A DNA stretch of 64,000 nt. Source: Eucommia ulmoides (taxonomy: Eukaryota > Streptophyta > Magnoliopsida > Garryales > Eucommiaceae). The first letter of the stretch is position 1. The number at the start of each line of letters is the position of its first letter. Positions 30,621-41,946 of the stretch are shown here, piece by piece. A model generated the notes under the pieces. It was not told the origin of the DNA and did not search any database. It was given only the letters and a program-made list of their open reading frames with translations. The DNA is taken from contig CM028334.1 in the NCBI GenBank assembly GCA_016647705.1, positions 5,208,046 through 5,272,045 on the forward strand, written 5' to 3'. Made by a program: the position numbers and the translations under genes.

Positions 30621-32405
30621 ATGGCGGACGGCGATAAATCGATCCAGGACGAGCTCTCTCTTCCAATCCTCTTAGCCGACCGAGTCATCAAGTCGGCTCA
30701 AGAAGCGGAGTCGTCCAAGCTCGAGTGCTCCGAGCTCGCCAAGCAAGCCACCCAGCTGAGCAACATGCTTCGATCCGCCGTCCGGCTCGCCACCTCCGCC
30801 CAGTCGCTCTACGAGCGCCCACTCCGCCGCTTCACCGCCGACGTCACCAAGAACCTAGAGCGCGCCCTCACCCTCGTCCGGAAGTGCAAGCACAGCGGCG
30901 TCCTCCGCCACGTCTTCGCCATCACAACCACCGCCGACTTCCGCAAGGTCTCGACGCTTCTGGAATCCTCCATCGCCGACATCAAGTGGCTGCTCTCCGT
31001 CTTCGACTCCGATTCCGGCACCAACCTCTCCCTCCCACCCATCGCCAGCAACGACCCGATTCTCGCCTGGGTATGGTCCTACATCGCCGCTGTTCAAATG
31101 GGTCAGCTCCGGGACCGAATCGACGACGCCAACGAACTCGCCTCTCTAGCCAAAGACAACGACCGGAACAAAAAAATCATAGTCGACGAAGGTGGGATTC
31201 CGCCTCTACTCAAGCTACTGAAAGAAATCACTTCGCCGGAAGCTCAAATCGCCGCCGCCACCGCCCTCTACAACCTAGCCACTGATGAAGAAAGGGTCCG
31301 ATTGATTGCGAGCGAGCTCGGCGTACCCATAATTATGCAAGTTTTGAGCGATTCCCCGATGAGGGTTCAGGTTTCCGTCGTCAATTTAATCTCAAAAATG
31401 GCGGAAATGGACGCCGAAGTTCAAGAGGAGTTCGGAAGAGAAAACGCGACAAGGCCACTGGTGACTCTTCTATCAATCGACACAATCCTCGACGAACCCA
31501 GATCTCAGACAAGTAACAACTCTTTACATTCGATTGTCCAAACTAGTCTAACTTATGCCCTCCATTCAAATTCATCTTCTTCCATGTATTCCGACGGTAG
31601 TAGCAGAGGCGGAAATCACCGGAAAGACAGAGAAAACGAGCTGCCGGAGCTAAAACTCAAGCTCAAAACCAGTTGCGCCGCCGCATTATGGAAATTATCA
31701 AAAGGTAGTTTATTAAACAGCAAGAAAATCACAGAAACCAAAGCTTTACTTACATTAGCCAAGATCATCGAGAAAGAACAAGGCGAATTGCAGGTCAATT
31801 GTTTGATGACTGTAATGGAATTAGCCGCCGTCGCTGAATTCAACCCCGACCTACGACGAACCGCTTTCAAGCCGACTTCTCCGGCTTCAAAGGCTGTAAT
31901 AGATCAACTATTGAGAGTTGTCAATGAAGAGACAAGTCCCATGATGCTTATTCCTAGTATTCGTTCAATCGGTTGCTTGTCTCGAACATTTCCCGCCAAA
32001 GCAAGCAGGATCATCGGTCCTTTGGTTTCCAAATTGGCTTATAGAACTCTCGATGTGGCGACCGAGGCTGCGATTGCACTCGCAAAATTCGTGAAACCCG
32101 AGAATTTCAATCGTGTTGAGCATTCAAAGGCGATCATCGAGTTTGATGGGGTTCCTAAGCTCACGAGTCTATTGAGAGTCAAGGACATTCGAGGAGGCCA
32201 AATCCATGAGCTCGAGTTGCTTTGTTATTTAGCCCTAAACGTGGGCAATAGCAAGGCTCTCGAGCAGGCTCGGGCTCTGAGTGTCATCGAGTCGGGTGCT
32301 CGCCACCTGGCGGCTTCGTATCCGGATCTCCGCGAGTTGTCCACTAGGGCGATACACCACCTCACCCTGTATCAGGCGGGGCCCCACGCGCATAGACAAG
32401 TGTGA
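30621..32405 (+). CDS. ARO: Armadillo-repeat-only (ARO) family protein, intronless
   Basis: 594 codons in one exon. The start chosen is ATGGCGGACGG at 30621, in a good plant context (AAAAATGGCG) and matching the conserved MADG...DELSLPILLADRV start. An in-frame ATG at 30483 would add 46 poorly conserved residues. Residues 10-130 form the helical N-terminal domain of ARO proteins (SLYERPLRRFTADVTKNLER, FRKVSTLLESSI). From about 185 on come armadillo repeats (GGIPPLLKLLKE, AQIAAATALYNLATDEERVR, CAAALWKLSKGSLL, TEAAIALAKFV), broken by a Ser-rich insert at about 295-335. AROs are scaffold proteins linked to ROP GTPase signalling and polar growth in Arabidopsis; that role is known from the family. 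Length fits ARO4-type members (about 600-670). No frame damage. The closest member needs a tree. Confidence 0.93.
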   Translation: MADGDKSIQDELSLPILLADRVIKSAQEAESSKLECSELAKQATQLSNMLRSAVRLATSAQSLYERPLRRFTADVTKNLERALTLVRKCKHSGVLRHVFAITTTADFRKVSTLLESSIADIKWLLSVFDSDSGTNLSLPPIASNDPILAWVWSYIAAVQMGQLRDRIDDANELASLAKDNDRNKKIIVDEGGIPPLLKLLKEITSPEAQIAAATALYNLATDEERVRLIASELGVPIIMQVLSDSPMRVQVSVVNLISKMAEMDAEVQEEFGRENATRPLVTLLSIDTILDEPRSQTSNNSLHSIVQTSLTYALHSNSSSSMYSDGSSRGGNHRKDRENELPELKLKLKTSCAAALWKLSKGSLLNSKKITETKALLTLAKIIEKEQGELQVNCLMTVMELAAVAEFNPDLRRTAFKPTSPASKAVIDQLLRVVNEETSPMMLIPSIRSIGCLSRTFPAKASRIIGPLVSKLAYRTLDVATEAAIALAKFVKPENFNRVEHSKAIIEFDGVPKLTSLLRVKDIRGGQIHELELLCYLALNVGNSKALEQARALSVIESGARHLAASYPDLRELSTRAIHHLTLYQAGPHAHRQV

Positions 32406-32841
32406 CCGTGTGGGACAAAGTGCTAGTTGAAGGTAACATTTGGGATCCTTGAACCCCGATTACGTTCCTTTGTTTGTTGATGTTGTCTTTTTTGTTCGGG
32501 CAACAATGTACATGGAAAGAGGGAGGGAATCATGGGTATAATGAAAATAACATGTTTTGTGGATCGACCAAGTTATGCTACATACTAGGTTTTTATTTAC
32601 ATGTTTTTCTAACATGAATGCATGCGTGTTTACGGAATATATGAACTAGTTTCGAGGCTTTTGTAGTATTCAACTTGGTGAATCATGGGAAGGAGGAGGC
32701 GGTAAATGGTGAGTAATTCAAAATTTATGATGTTGTTTTTCCAATTTTATGTGTTCGTTTTGATTGATGATGACAATTTTTTTTCTAGGACGAGTCAAAC
32801 TTTGCTTCGTGTTTTGGTTGGTGATTAAGTTTTGAAACCCT
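32406..32841 (+). other. 3' flank of the ARO gene
   Basis: GGTATAATGAAAATAACATG near 32535 could serve as a polyadenylation region. No further gene is seen. Confidence 0.4.
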
Positions 32842-33058
32842 AAGGTGATGTTTGATTTGTGTTTCTACTTTTTTGTTTCTACTCCCAGTAGACTGGGTTG
32901 AGAATTATGTTTTTGTTTTGAAGTATTCTGGGAACAGAAATATGTTTGGTAGCGACAATTGTTCTGAAATTGTTTCCTTCAACTTATGATCCCAAATTTC
33001 AAAATTTTGGGAATAAGAACAGAAATCAGGGAATGGAAACAAACAAACAAACGGGCTT
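32842..33058. mobile_element. hAT-like MITE, second copy of the 2963-3170 type
   Basis: AAGGTGATGTTTGATTTGTG at the left end and GGAAACAAACAAACAAACGG, then GCTT, at the right form imperfect inverted ends. The interior shares GAACAGAAA and TTTCTGTTTC-type blocks with the copy in the CuAO intron. Confidence 0.55.
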
Positions 33059-33170
33059 GAGATTGTGCTTTTTCCTGGTACGGGGTTTGCCTTATCTTCC
33101 TTCAGAAATCTACCTTGAACTAATTATTTGTTCTTAAATCAACATGGAATTAACTTGTATGAATGCGTGA

Positions 33171-33299
33171 AGGTAGTGTTTGGTTGTTCGGAATTGGTGC
33201 CTAAAAAATGGAATTAGAACGTTTTTGAATGCATTCATTTCGAATTCCAATTCCAATTCCAATTGTGAAGCTCCAATTCCATGAAACCAAACGCTACCT
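33171..33299. mobile_element. Short MITE with 15-bp AGGTAGYGTTTGGTT termini
   Basis: AGGTAGTGTTTGGTT (33171-33185) is inverted as AACCAAACGCTACCT at 33285-33299 with a single mismatch. The interior contains TTCCAATTCCAATTCCAATT. No coding capacity. A related element is at 62943-63050. Confidence 0.75.
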
Positions 33300-34383
33300 A
33301 AGAGTGATTATTCATATTGAGTTTGTTGAAGAACGGATCAGTTGTGCTTCTATTGTACTACATTGTATACTCGAGTCACTTGTTAAGTATATGATTGTGG
33401 CGCGTTTAATCGACGTTTTAAGTCATGTTTGGTAATTAATATAAACTTCGATCAATCTTTTTTTGAAATAATTGACTGCATCTTTCCCTTGTACGCGTAC
33501 CCAAGGACATTTGTTTAAGAACACATAATGGTGCCAATATATTTGTTGTGTTCTTTGCATAATAATCCTCAGATTATTGTCTTTTGATCCTAAAAACACG
33601 ATTTGGGTCTTGTTTTGTACCATTCGAGTTTGTTTTTCGATCTTTTTAGGGAAGCATGAGAGACGCAATAAAGGACCTTTTGAGCGTTTTACCAATGATT
33701 ATGCAGATTGTATAGAGCCAAGTAACAGTTTTTGATGAATTGATCTATCGTGTTTCTTCCTAAAATTTAGTTTTTGTACACAAAGAGCAACTTCATATAT
33801 ATATATGTGTGTGTGTGTATGTATATGTGTATATATGTATGTAAGTATGTATATTATGGCCTTTTATCCCTTTTCAGTTTTACAGTTTTTATCCGTACAC
33901 ATTTTTTGGTTTTTTGCGTTTTGGTCCGTGGTTGTAGCGCAGACTGTGAAGGGCGCGGTGGCGAGATTGAGGTTTTGTGGTTATAAACAGATTCTTTTAA
34001 CTTACCCTGTAGTTTTCTGAAAATTACAACTATGCCCTTATAAATATTACTGCCCTACCGTGTTTCTTCTTCGCTGTCATCATGTGGGTTCATGGGTGTT
34101 CGATGGCGGAGCGGGGACCGATAGCATGTTTGTGGCTTATATCGATGGGGTGGATTTGTAGATGAGGAGTTAGTCGAGCCATATCTGTGGTGAGGGTCAT
34201 AGGTGTTTGTTGGCGGAGGTGTGACCGGTGAAAGATGTACCAGTAGATTTGCAATTCACGTATAAGGGGAGTTATTTAGCGGCTGCACGCTTCATGCATC
34301 GGTGGCTTAGATCTATTGGCGTATTTGTGTACGAGGGACTGGTGTTTTGTGGGTCCGAAAAAACTTGGTTTACAAATACACTC
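33300..34383. other. Intergenic region with a TA/TG microsatellite
   Basis: An (AT)n(GT)n-type repeat lies at 33798-33850. The stretch 34080-34370 is GC-richer but no conserved protein could be read from it. Confidence 0.45.
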
Positions 34384-34862
34384 GTATATTAAGGGTATAA
34401 TAGTCATATTACAAAATTAAAAAGATTTTATCTCTTCCTCCATTTAAATACAAAACAAAGAAAAGACAACCCCTTCATTTTTCCTCCCCTCCGCTTTCCT
34501 CCATTCCATCCAAACGGACCCTAAAATCACAAGACTAGGGTCCACTTTTCGTGTTTGGATGAAGGGGAAGGAGAGGGGGAGGGGATTGGGAAGGAAATTT
34601 TAGAAGGAAAACAAATCCTTCCAATTGGAAGGATTCAATTTTTCATTCCAATCTTTACCTAATCGTACTATATTAACCGATTTTAATTTATTTTATTACG
34701 TTCTATTTTTTATTAATCTCTTACATGTATATCTTTATATCAAGGACATAATTGTCATAAAAAAATTAATCTCTCGCCCTTCATCTAAATACAACGAAGG
34801 AAAGACAACTCCCGTCATTTTCTCTCCCCTCGACTTACCTCCCTCCTTCTAGACGACCCTAA
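34384..34862. mobile_element. MITE with a truncated tandem copy
   Basis: A full copy spans about 34541-34862: TAGGGTCCACTTTTCGTGTT at the left and ACGACCCTAAAGTCACAAGA at the right form inverted ends with GGAAGGAG/CTCCTTC arms. Immediately left, 34384-34530 repeats its right-hand part (AAGACAACCCCTTCATTTTT, CGGACCCTAAAATCACAAGA), so a head-to-tail partial copy is present. Confidence 0.6.
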
Positions 34863-35809
34863 AGTCACAAGATTGATGTAGCGAATCGGGATATAGGTAA
34901 TAAGGTTAAGATGGACCCCACTTGCATCCAAATTTGAAAACGTACTATTCAAAGAAAAATATTTTTTGGGAATCAAAATCGTTTTTTTTTTCTTTGTGGT
35001 TCTACGTTTTCGTTCTAATTTCTTCGAGAACAAATATAGGTATTGATCAATAGCGTGGGGAAAAATTCACGTATGCTACGTGTGGACTTTGAGGGCAAAA
35101 GAGGTGCCCAAAATAAGTAATTCCAAATGTTCGTCTAGGTTTTCAAGGACCTAAGGACGGAGACTCTCCATGTCTTCAAGAACCTGGGGACCATTAGGAC
35201 CACCATGAATAACCCAGGGCATGCTAATTGCTGAGTTATGTGAATTTTGTTTTTCTTCTAATTTCTCAAGTCGGATTTGTAATGCAATCTCCATGTAGGG
35301 CCTCAGCAGTGATGTTAACAAATTGCGCGTGGCGGGTGCAGAATTGCTACGCGCCCGCTAAAGAATCTGTCATCATTTTCAATACTCTTATTTAAAGGTC
35401 ACATGTAAACGGTAAGGGGGGAAAGTGAATTTTATCGATTAAACTACTTTACGCGAAGTTTCCCTTGAAACAGCTATACGGTCGATCTTTTGACTAGATC
35501 ACCTGAAAACCATATGTGTGGGTCACCTTGCATGTAGCAAACGCCATTTGAGGTGGCCCAACCCAGCATTGATTCACAAATCATGTTTCAAAATGGAGAC
35601 AATATGTGCTCTGTAGAATGGATATGTCGAGTGATCTAACACCATTTGAATTAATTGACACGACGGGCTTTACGTACTAATTCTCACGCCGGGGGTTCTT
35701 TACCGGGAAACTCCCCTAATGTTTAGATTCTTGCAAGTAACCGAACAGTGGATAGATAGACAGACAATCCTCTCATGTCATAGGGTGTCAATTCCATGGT
35801 TATTCTTTT
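34863..35809. other. Intergenic region, no gene recognised
   Basis: Mixed-composition sequence without open frames of interest or a known repeat. Confidence 0.45.
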
Positions 35810-36162
35810 AGGGATGTTTGGTTGGAAGGATGGAAAAAGAAAAGGAAAACGAAAATAAGAGGATAATATTTTTATCTATTGTGAATTTTTTTTTTATTTT
35901 TTCTAGTATTATTTGGTTGTTTGGTTGGGAAAGAAAATAAAATGAGGAAAAATAATTCACTTTAATGTAATTTATTATTTTACCCTCATATATTACAAAA
36001 ATAAATTAAAAAGCTATTATTTATGATATAATTGTAATTTTGATACATTTAACCATTTTTTTTTCTTCCAAATTTGTGAAGAAAAATAATTATCTCGAAA
36101 ATTATATTTTATCCGTCCTATTTTCTTTTTCTTTTCATTTTTCATCCAACCAAACATACCCT
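35810..36162. mobile_element. MITE with AGGGATGTTTGGTTGG termini
   Basis: AGGGATGTTTGGTTGGAAGG is inverted as CATCCAACCAAACATACCCT at the right end. The interior GAGGATAATATTTTTATCT and TTTAATGTAATTTATTATTT blocks recur at 53764-54120, so the two are copies of one family. Confidence 0.75.
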
Positions 36163-36221
36163 TAACTTAAGGCTAGAGATGAAGCTTTGCAAATTAGTTA
36201 TTTCTTTAAATATTGATGTTC

Positions 36222-36253
<32 letters not shown>

Positions 36254-36660
36254 TTGTTTCATATGTTGGTGTTTAGGATAGTCACATCAATTGTACAAAA
36301 CTTTATCTCATTATCATTTATCAAACTCACAAAAAAAAGGTAAAAGAAAATGGGAAAATGTAGGCCCAAAAATGAAATATATAGTACAAAAAATCATCAA
36401 CCTCAAAGCCTTATTACAAAGAATCCCCTCTGCTATAAACATCTCTTTGTATATTACATAAAAAAAAAAAATTAGCAAAAATATTCAAAAACTTTGTACC
36501 CAAAATCAATATAATTGCATCTTATCATATTAAATTCACAATAAAAAATAAAATCAAAGACTGTACCGATATATAAAAAACTCAAACCGCAACTGAAAAA
36601 AATCAAAATTAATAGATGTCAAACCTTTGAAAACTGCAATCTGTCAAACGGGATTTAATG
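36163..36660. other. 3' flank of the MYB gene
   Basis: A (TA)n run lies at 36232-36252. The minus-strand MYB transcript ends somewhere here; no clear AATAAA-type signal was fixed. Confidence 0.4.
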
Positions 36661-37900
36661 CTACATCTGATGAAAAACATCGAGGTTTTCCGCAGAAAGA
36701 TCTTCAGACAGTGACACCAAAGGGAAGCTACAAAATTCTTCAGAATTCTGATTCCGAAATTGCCCTTCTCTCCATTCACTCTGTTTCAATTCCTCTGTTT
36801 TAATCCCCCCCAATTGGATCTCTGCCTCCCATGAAAGCATCAAATTACTACTATTATTCACATTCGATCCGACGCTCGAACTCTCGATCCCTTCATTCAA
36901 CACGAAAGAACTCATCCTCGTACTCGAATTGTCCGAAAAATCCCCAATTTGCCCCTGATCGAAATTTGTTAGTCCTGGCATCGAAACAAACCCGTTGTTC
37001 GAATTTTGCTGATAATTATCGAAACCGTCGGACGATTGATCGATTGTGTTCGTACCCATTTGGAAATCGTAGAAAAAAGAGGGGTCGAAAGTTGATTTAT
37101 TCGAGAAATTGTCGTTGAAGGTGGGGAATGACGGGTCGATTTCGGTTGAATTTGACAGCATTGGGAGACCTCTGGGCTGTGGAATTTGAAGGATTGATGA
37201 TGAATTTTGGGTGGAATCATTTTGATTGTGATGATCATTGTTTGTGGTTTGGGTTATGATTATTGGTTTGTGGGTGTTTGGATCAATCCCCTGTTTTATT
37301 AGCTTCTTCTTCAAACTTGAGTTCCAGAAATTCTTTATCTCATTATCTGTTCTTCCTGGTAAATTTGCTGCAATTTGAGCCCACCTGCCATTTTTTTTCC
37401 CCAAAAAATAAAATAAAATCATAACCCATATCATTTTATGATTGCCCATTCTTTTTTTCTTCTTCTTTTTTTCAAATTTCAAAAAAAAAAAAAAAAAAAA
37501 AAAAAGCAAAAAGAGCCATAAATTTGACTCCCCTGCACACTTTTCTTTTTTACTTTAAGCAAAACCCTTTTTTTTTAAAAATAAAAATAAAAATAAAAAT
37601 TATTGTGTGTTATTTAAAAAAAAAATGCATTTCCTCAACTACCCCATTTGTTTTTTTTCAGTTTGAGCAAAATTAAATGAAGAATATTAATTTTTTTTAT
37701 AAAAAAAAGGGAAAAAAAAAAAAAACCTGTTGCCAAGAACTTGATGGAGACTGATAATAAGATCCTCCTCTTGCTGTGAAAACATTCCTCTCTTGAGATC
37801 AGGCCTCAAATAGTTTATCCACCTCAGCCTACAACTCTTCCCACACCTCTGTAAACCTACAATCATAATTTCAAAATCATATATTATATATACATACATG

Positions 37901-37956
<56 letters not shown>

Positions 37957-38093
37957 ATGCCTGCAAGTTTAGGAACAGAGCTCCAGCAGCCGACGCCGAA
38001 TCTGGTGATGTAATTGAAGAGTTTCTCGTCTTCTTCCGGGGACCAAAGTCCTTTCCTCAACTTCTGCTTCACACAGCATGAGTGGCGTCCCAT
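36661..38093 (-). CDS. R2R3-MYB transcription factor, MYB61/MYB86-like (three exons)
   Basis: Minus-strand exons 38093-37961, 37856-37727 and 37384-36661 join to 328 codons with phases 1 and 2, the usual MYB intron positions. The start is [20 protein letters not shown]; an upstream near-cognate start is ignored. R2 covers about 14-62 with Trp 17, 37 and 57. R3 covers 67-113 with Phe70, Trp89 and Trp108 ([20 protein letters not shown]). [14 protein letters not shown] follows, as in the MYB61/50/86/55 group. The bHLH-binding signature of R3 is not met ([14 protein letters not shown] has Ser where Arg/Lys is needed). The C-terminus is Asn/Ser-rich and ends [10 protein letters not shown]. These factors bind AC-type promoter elements and act in secondary wall, stomatal or seed-coat programmes in other plants. 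Intron 1 begins GC, not GT. Confidence 0.92.
37857..37960 (-). other. Non-canonical GC-AG intron made largely of microsatellites
   Basis: On the minus strand exon 1 ends CTTGCAG and the intron starts GCATTCTCTC, ending GATTGTAG before GTTTACAGAGG. Frame and the conserved PKLAGLQRCGK sequence fix both ends, so the donor must be GC unless this is a base change that disables splicing. The 104-nt intron contains a (CT)n run next to the donor and an (AT)n run. Confidence 0.8.
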
Positions 38094-38424
38094 TATCAAC
38101 CTCCCAAGTTTAGGGTTTAGAGAGAGAGAGAGAGAGAGATAGAGAGTATGGTTTGTGAGAGTGGGAAAAAATGAAGGATAATTTGATATGATTTTAAAGG
38201 GGTTCTAGAGAGAAAATCATACTTAGAATTCAAGTTAAGAGAGAGAGAGAGGAGAGAGAGGGAGGCAGGGGGAAGGTGAAGCAATCAAGTGGGTTTTACG
38301 CAAATCTGGTGATGCTTTTGGGAATTGAAGTGGATTGGGTTTTAAGACAACTAAATGAAGAAAAATTAAGAGGAGAAGGGGGGTAACAGAAAACAATGAG
38401 AATCAATATATAAACGTGTTCTTC

Positions 38425-38477
<53 letters not shown>

Positions 38478-38761
38478 ATAATTCAAAATTCTAGAAATTT
38501 TAATATTCAAGAATCAAAATACTATTTTTGCTTTTGGTTTACCATAAGGTCTAGAATAATTTGCACGTATATCGACTAATCATCTCTCTGGATGATTTTG
38601 AGGACACATTCTCCCATATCAAGTAGGTGCATTTAGGATTAAATTTAATATTTAATTACCGGTATATTCTTTAGAAAAATCAAACACTAGTTTACAAGGA
38701 AAAGGAGCACCGCAATTGAACTAATACCTCTTGGGTCAAGTTCATTGAATTATAATTGAAA
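38094..38761 (-). other. MYB 5' flank rich in GA and TA/TG microsatellites
   Basis: (GA)n tracts lie at 38120-38140 and 38240-38260 (CT on the transcribed strand, common in plant 5' UTRs) and an (AT)n(GT)n tract lies at 38430-38478. No TATA box could be picked with confidence. Confidence 0.55.
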
Positions 38762-39288
38762 AGGGTTTTGATACTTTTTACCCCTAAAATTTGATCATTA
38801 TTTCACTTTGATTCTTGTAATTTTAATTTGAACACGTGATACCTTGAAGTTTCGAAAAAATCTCATTTCAGTCAAAATTAATAACTTTATTATATTTTTG
38901 GATGGAAACTGTCACCTGACGCGTACCCAACTATTTTCAAGAGAACATTAATGACATTTTCATCTTCTTCCCATGTTCTTTATAATTTTTCTATAAAAAA
39001 AAACTTGTATATGTATATATATTATGATATATCAATATTTTGTCTTTTGAGTATTTGCTCAGGAAAAAGAATAGAAGGGTAAAAAAGATGAGACTGAAAA
39101 TATTTATAGAGACTCTTAAAAATAAGCGTATGACAACAAGCGACTATTTTATGTCCAAAATTGTAATGGGATAAGTACTTGGGCATAATAGGATGATTAG
39201 AAAACTTAAAAGCGTTATATGTTTAAATTAAAATCATGTAGGCCAAATTGGTCAAATTTCAAGGGTACAAAGTGTCAAAATCCCTAGT
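38762..39288. mobile_element. Foldback MITE with ~65-bp imperfect inverted repeats
   Basis: The left arm GGGTTTTGATACTTTTTACC...TTTTAATTTGAAC is inverted at the right as GTTTAAATTAAAATCATG...GGTACAAAGTGTCAAAATCCC. The arms differ at several sites. No coding sequence lies between. Confidence 0.65.
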
Positions 39289-39789
39289 TGAAACATAAAC
39301 TATATGGGGACGCCCTCTCTCAATTTTTTTTTAAAATTAATTTAATAATAGTGTACTTTTATTTAAAAATAAAAATCAAAAATCAAAAACGCGTTTAACA
39401 GTGTAGGAATTATATCTTAATACTATCCGCATCTCCTAATCTAAAAAATAAAAATCATATATTTATTTTTTCATTTATATTTTTTTAATATAAAACAAAT
39501 TGTATTTCTAAGGATAAGTATTTTTTTTTAACTTGAAACTAAAAAATATAGGAAAATTCTCCCAAAAGTCCCATCCCATAAAAACATCATTTTATGGAAT
39601 TCTGTAACAATGATTTTTTTACACATGAAATGATCCTTAGAAAGTTATTTTTGGAATCTTGGGACTTTTAAAAAAATCTCATATATATATATATATTACC
39701 CAAAAAAATAAAATAATTAATTTCTTACTGAATTTTCACCAATAAAATCTGGGTAAAACTCCATTTTGGAATTTTTTTGTTTTTTTAAC
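39289..39789. other. AT-rich intergenic region
   Basis: Poly-A, poly-T and a short (AT)n run; nothing else recognised. Confidence 0.5.
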
Positions 39790-39985
39790 CCAAGAGAATT
39801 AATCCGGTTGGTAAGAGAAAATATATCTTTTGCTCGTTAACTATGGTTCGATTCTCCTATAGAATATTTCAGGAGTAAAATTTTGAATACGCCAGATTGA
39901 TGTGGAAGAGCATATCTTTCAAATCGCTCAGAAAAATGATTAGTCGAAATTAGCGTAAACTGAACCCGACAATGACCTTTTTGTG
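39790..39985 (+). mobile_element. tRNA-derived SINE-like element
   Basis: CCGGTTGGTAAGAG resembles box A, and ATGGTTCGATTCTCC, about 35 nt later, resembles box B. The 3' part ATTAGTCGAAATTAGCGTAA, then ACTGAACCCGACAATGACC, resembles the conserved tail of a widespread plant SINE family. A (TG)n tail follows at 39983. The 5' edge and target duplication were not resolved. Confidence 0.55.
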
Positions 39986-41946
39986 TGTGTGTGTGTGTGC
40001 ACAATTGTGTGTACCTTGAAGACTCATTCGTTGCGTGGCGGTTTCGTTTGAAGGACCATTGGGTCCAGTAATCGGTCCCTTTTTTCCCCCTTAATGAAGG
40101 AGAAAAAAATTCAAGAGTTGATTTTAATGTGTGAATATCAATAAATAGAAAATGACAATTCCTCAATTTAATTCCATTCATATATATGTCTTCTTTTTCT
40201 TGGAAAGTTCATGGAAACTCCCACTTCTTTCTCCATAATTCGCCAGCTAGAAAATACAACAAATCAATGCATGAAAATATTACTCTATCATCTTTCAAAT
40301 AATTTACTAATTTTTTTTAAGTCACCTTTGTTCCTTTTTTATTTATTTATTTATTTTTTTTTAAATTTTTGTCATTTTTATAAATTAGAATTTTTTTTTT
40401 GTCCGTATCAATATTTAATATCAAATATAAGTTCTACAAAAAAAAATGAAAGAGAAAAAATTATTAGTGACTTATTTAAAAAGAAAATACGAATTTTCTG
40501 TATTTTTTTGGCTTCCTTAATTCTTTTTATTTTTTAGTCGTTCAAGTAAATTATTAAATATTTAATTAACATCAATTAATTATTTGAATTCATTTGTCTT
40601 TTTGTAACAATGTTGTCATGGAAAAAGGGAACAAACATGGTGCGTTTCCTAGCCGGAGTTAGTGCTAGAGATAAGCACCAAAACATGGTTCTTGTGGCAC
40701 GCTACTAAGGTGTTGGTACTAAAATGCACGGAAGTTGACCCGGTAGACATAAGCATTGGGTAAGGACAGTGGACTGGTTAGCAAAACAACGGCACGATGG
40801 TGCCAATTAAGTTGTGATAACTTAGTATGCACGTGGGCGTTCAACTAAAGCAAAGGTGTTGACTTTGACTGCCAACATCATTATGACTCCTGAAATATTC
40901 TGATGTCTACTGTTGTCACTTGGACTATTTCACGTCCCCTCGAGGGCCCTCGGCGTGGCTATGAACCTTGGCATGCTTGGGGATGTTAGCATAGTAAGGT
41001 AAAGTGTAAGACATGGCTTACACGATTGGAAAGTTTTGGGGTATGACTTATCTAAGAATCTCGATTAGGTACCTCACCTGGGATGCGACGTGCATTGGTA
41101 TACAAGGGCATCGTGAGACAATGTTGATAGGCATTAAGCATCGTTGAAGCTAGGTTGAAGATGATCCTAGGAACAATGCTATGCTCGGTGTTTGTGGATA
41201 TGGAATGCCACCGGACAAGACCTTAGCATGAGGTCAAGGCAACAAGTAGCAAGCATCAACATCCATCGGTAAGCATCGCCAAAATGGAATATCATCTGAT
41301 AATGTTGGTGGGTATTGAGTGCCGTTGGAACGAGGTGCATGACAATCCTACGCGTAACATTGGGATTGGGTTTCATGACGCACCATGAAACCAAGAGAAT
41401 CTATTGGCATGAGACCAAGGTAAGGCGGACGGAACTTGGGCACCATAGAATGGTTCGATCACAGTCTTGGTCACGCATACGACATGAAAAGCTGTTAGGG
41501 CGCAACAATGGAATGAAGATGCAACAAGAATGGGTGCAAGGCTAGCTGGCGACTTGGTGTTGGTGTTACTTAGTTAAGGTGCACAAAATTAGCTAAGTAT
41601 AGGGTACAACTTGGTACATGTGCCAGCCATGTGGGGCAGTTACTTGGCAAAGTAACTACCATGTTTGCATGTTTTGATACCTAACTAACAAATGTTTACC
41701 CTATTGGGGATAAGCCGCTATAGATAATTCTAATTAGACTTATTTTAGAAAAATAATCTCAAGTAAATAAAGAATGAATAATGTCAAACTTGGTATTTCA
41801 CATACCGATATGGTATTTTATCTATCACCACGTATGTATTATGTAGCCGTTAAGATGAGTTCTTTACCGAATAATTAGAACTTAAATAAAAAATTCCTGA
41901 AAAATGATATTAACAAACTTATTGACCAATGTCTTATAAAATGCAA
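39986..41946. other. Intergenic; 40600-41720 looks like decayed transposon DNA
   Basis: The left part is AT-rich. 40600-41720 has distinctly higher GC and repeated ATGTTGG and GGCATTGAGC-like words, but no frame, LTR end or inverted repeat could be fixed. Confidence 0.35.

Noticed and set aside
30725..31285. Arg/His-rich ORF overlapping the ARO gene
   Set aside because: Shadow frame of the GC-rich ARO coding region.
40600..41720. Host gene in the GC-richer block
   Set aside because: No frame longer than about 75 codons, no splice-compatible conserved exons, no recognised domain.
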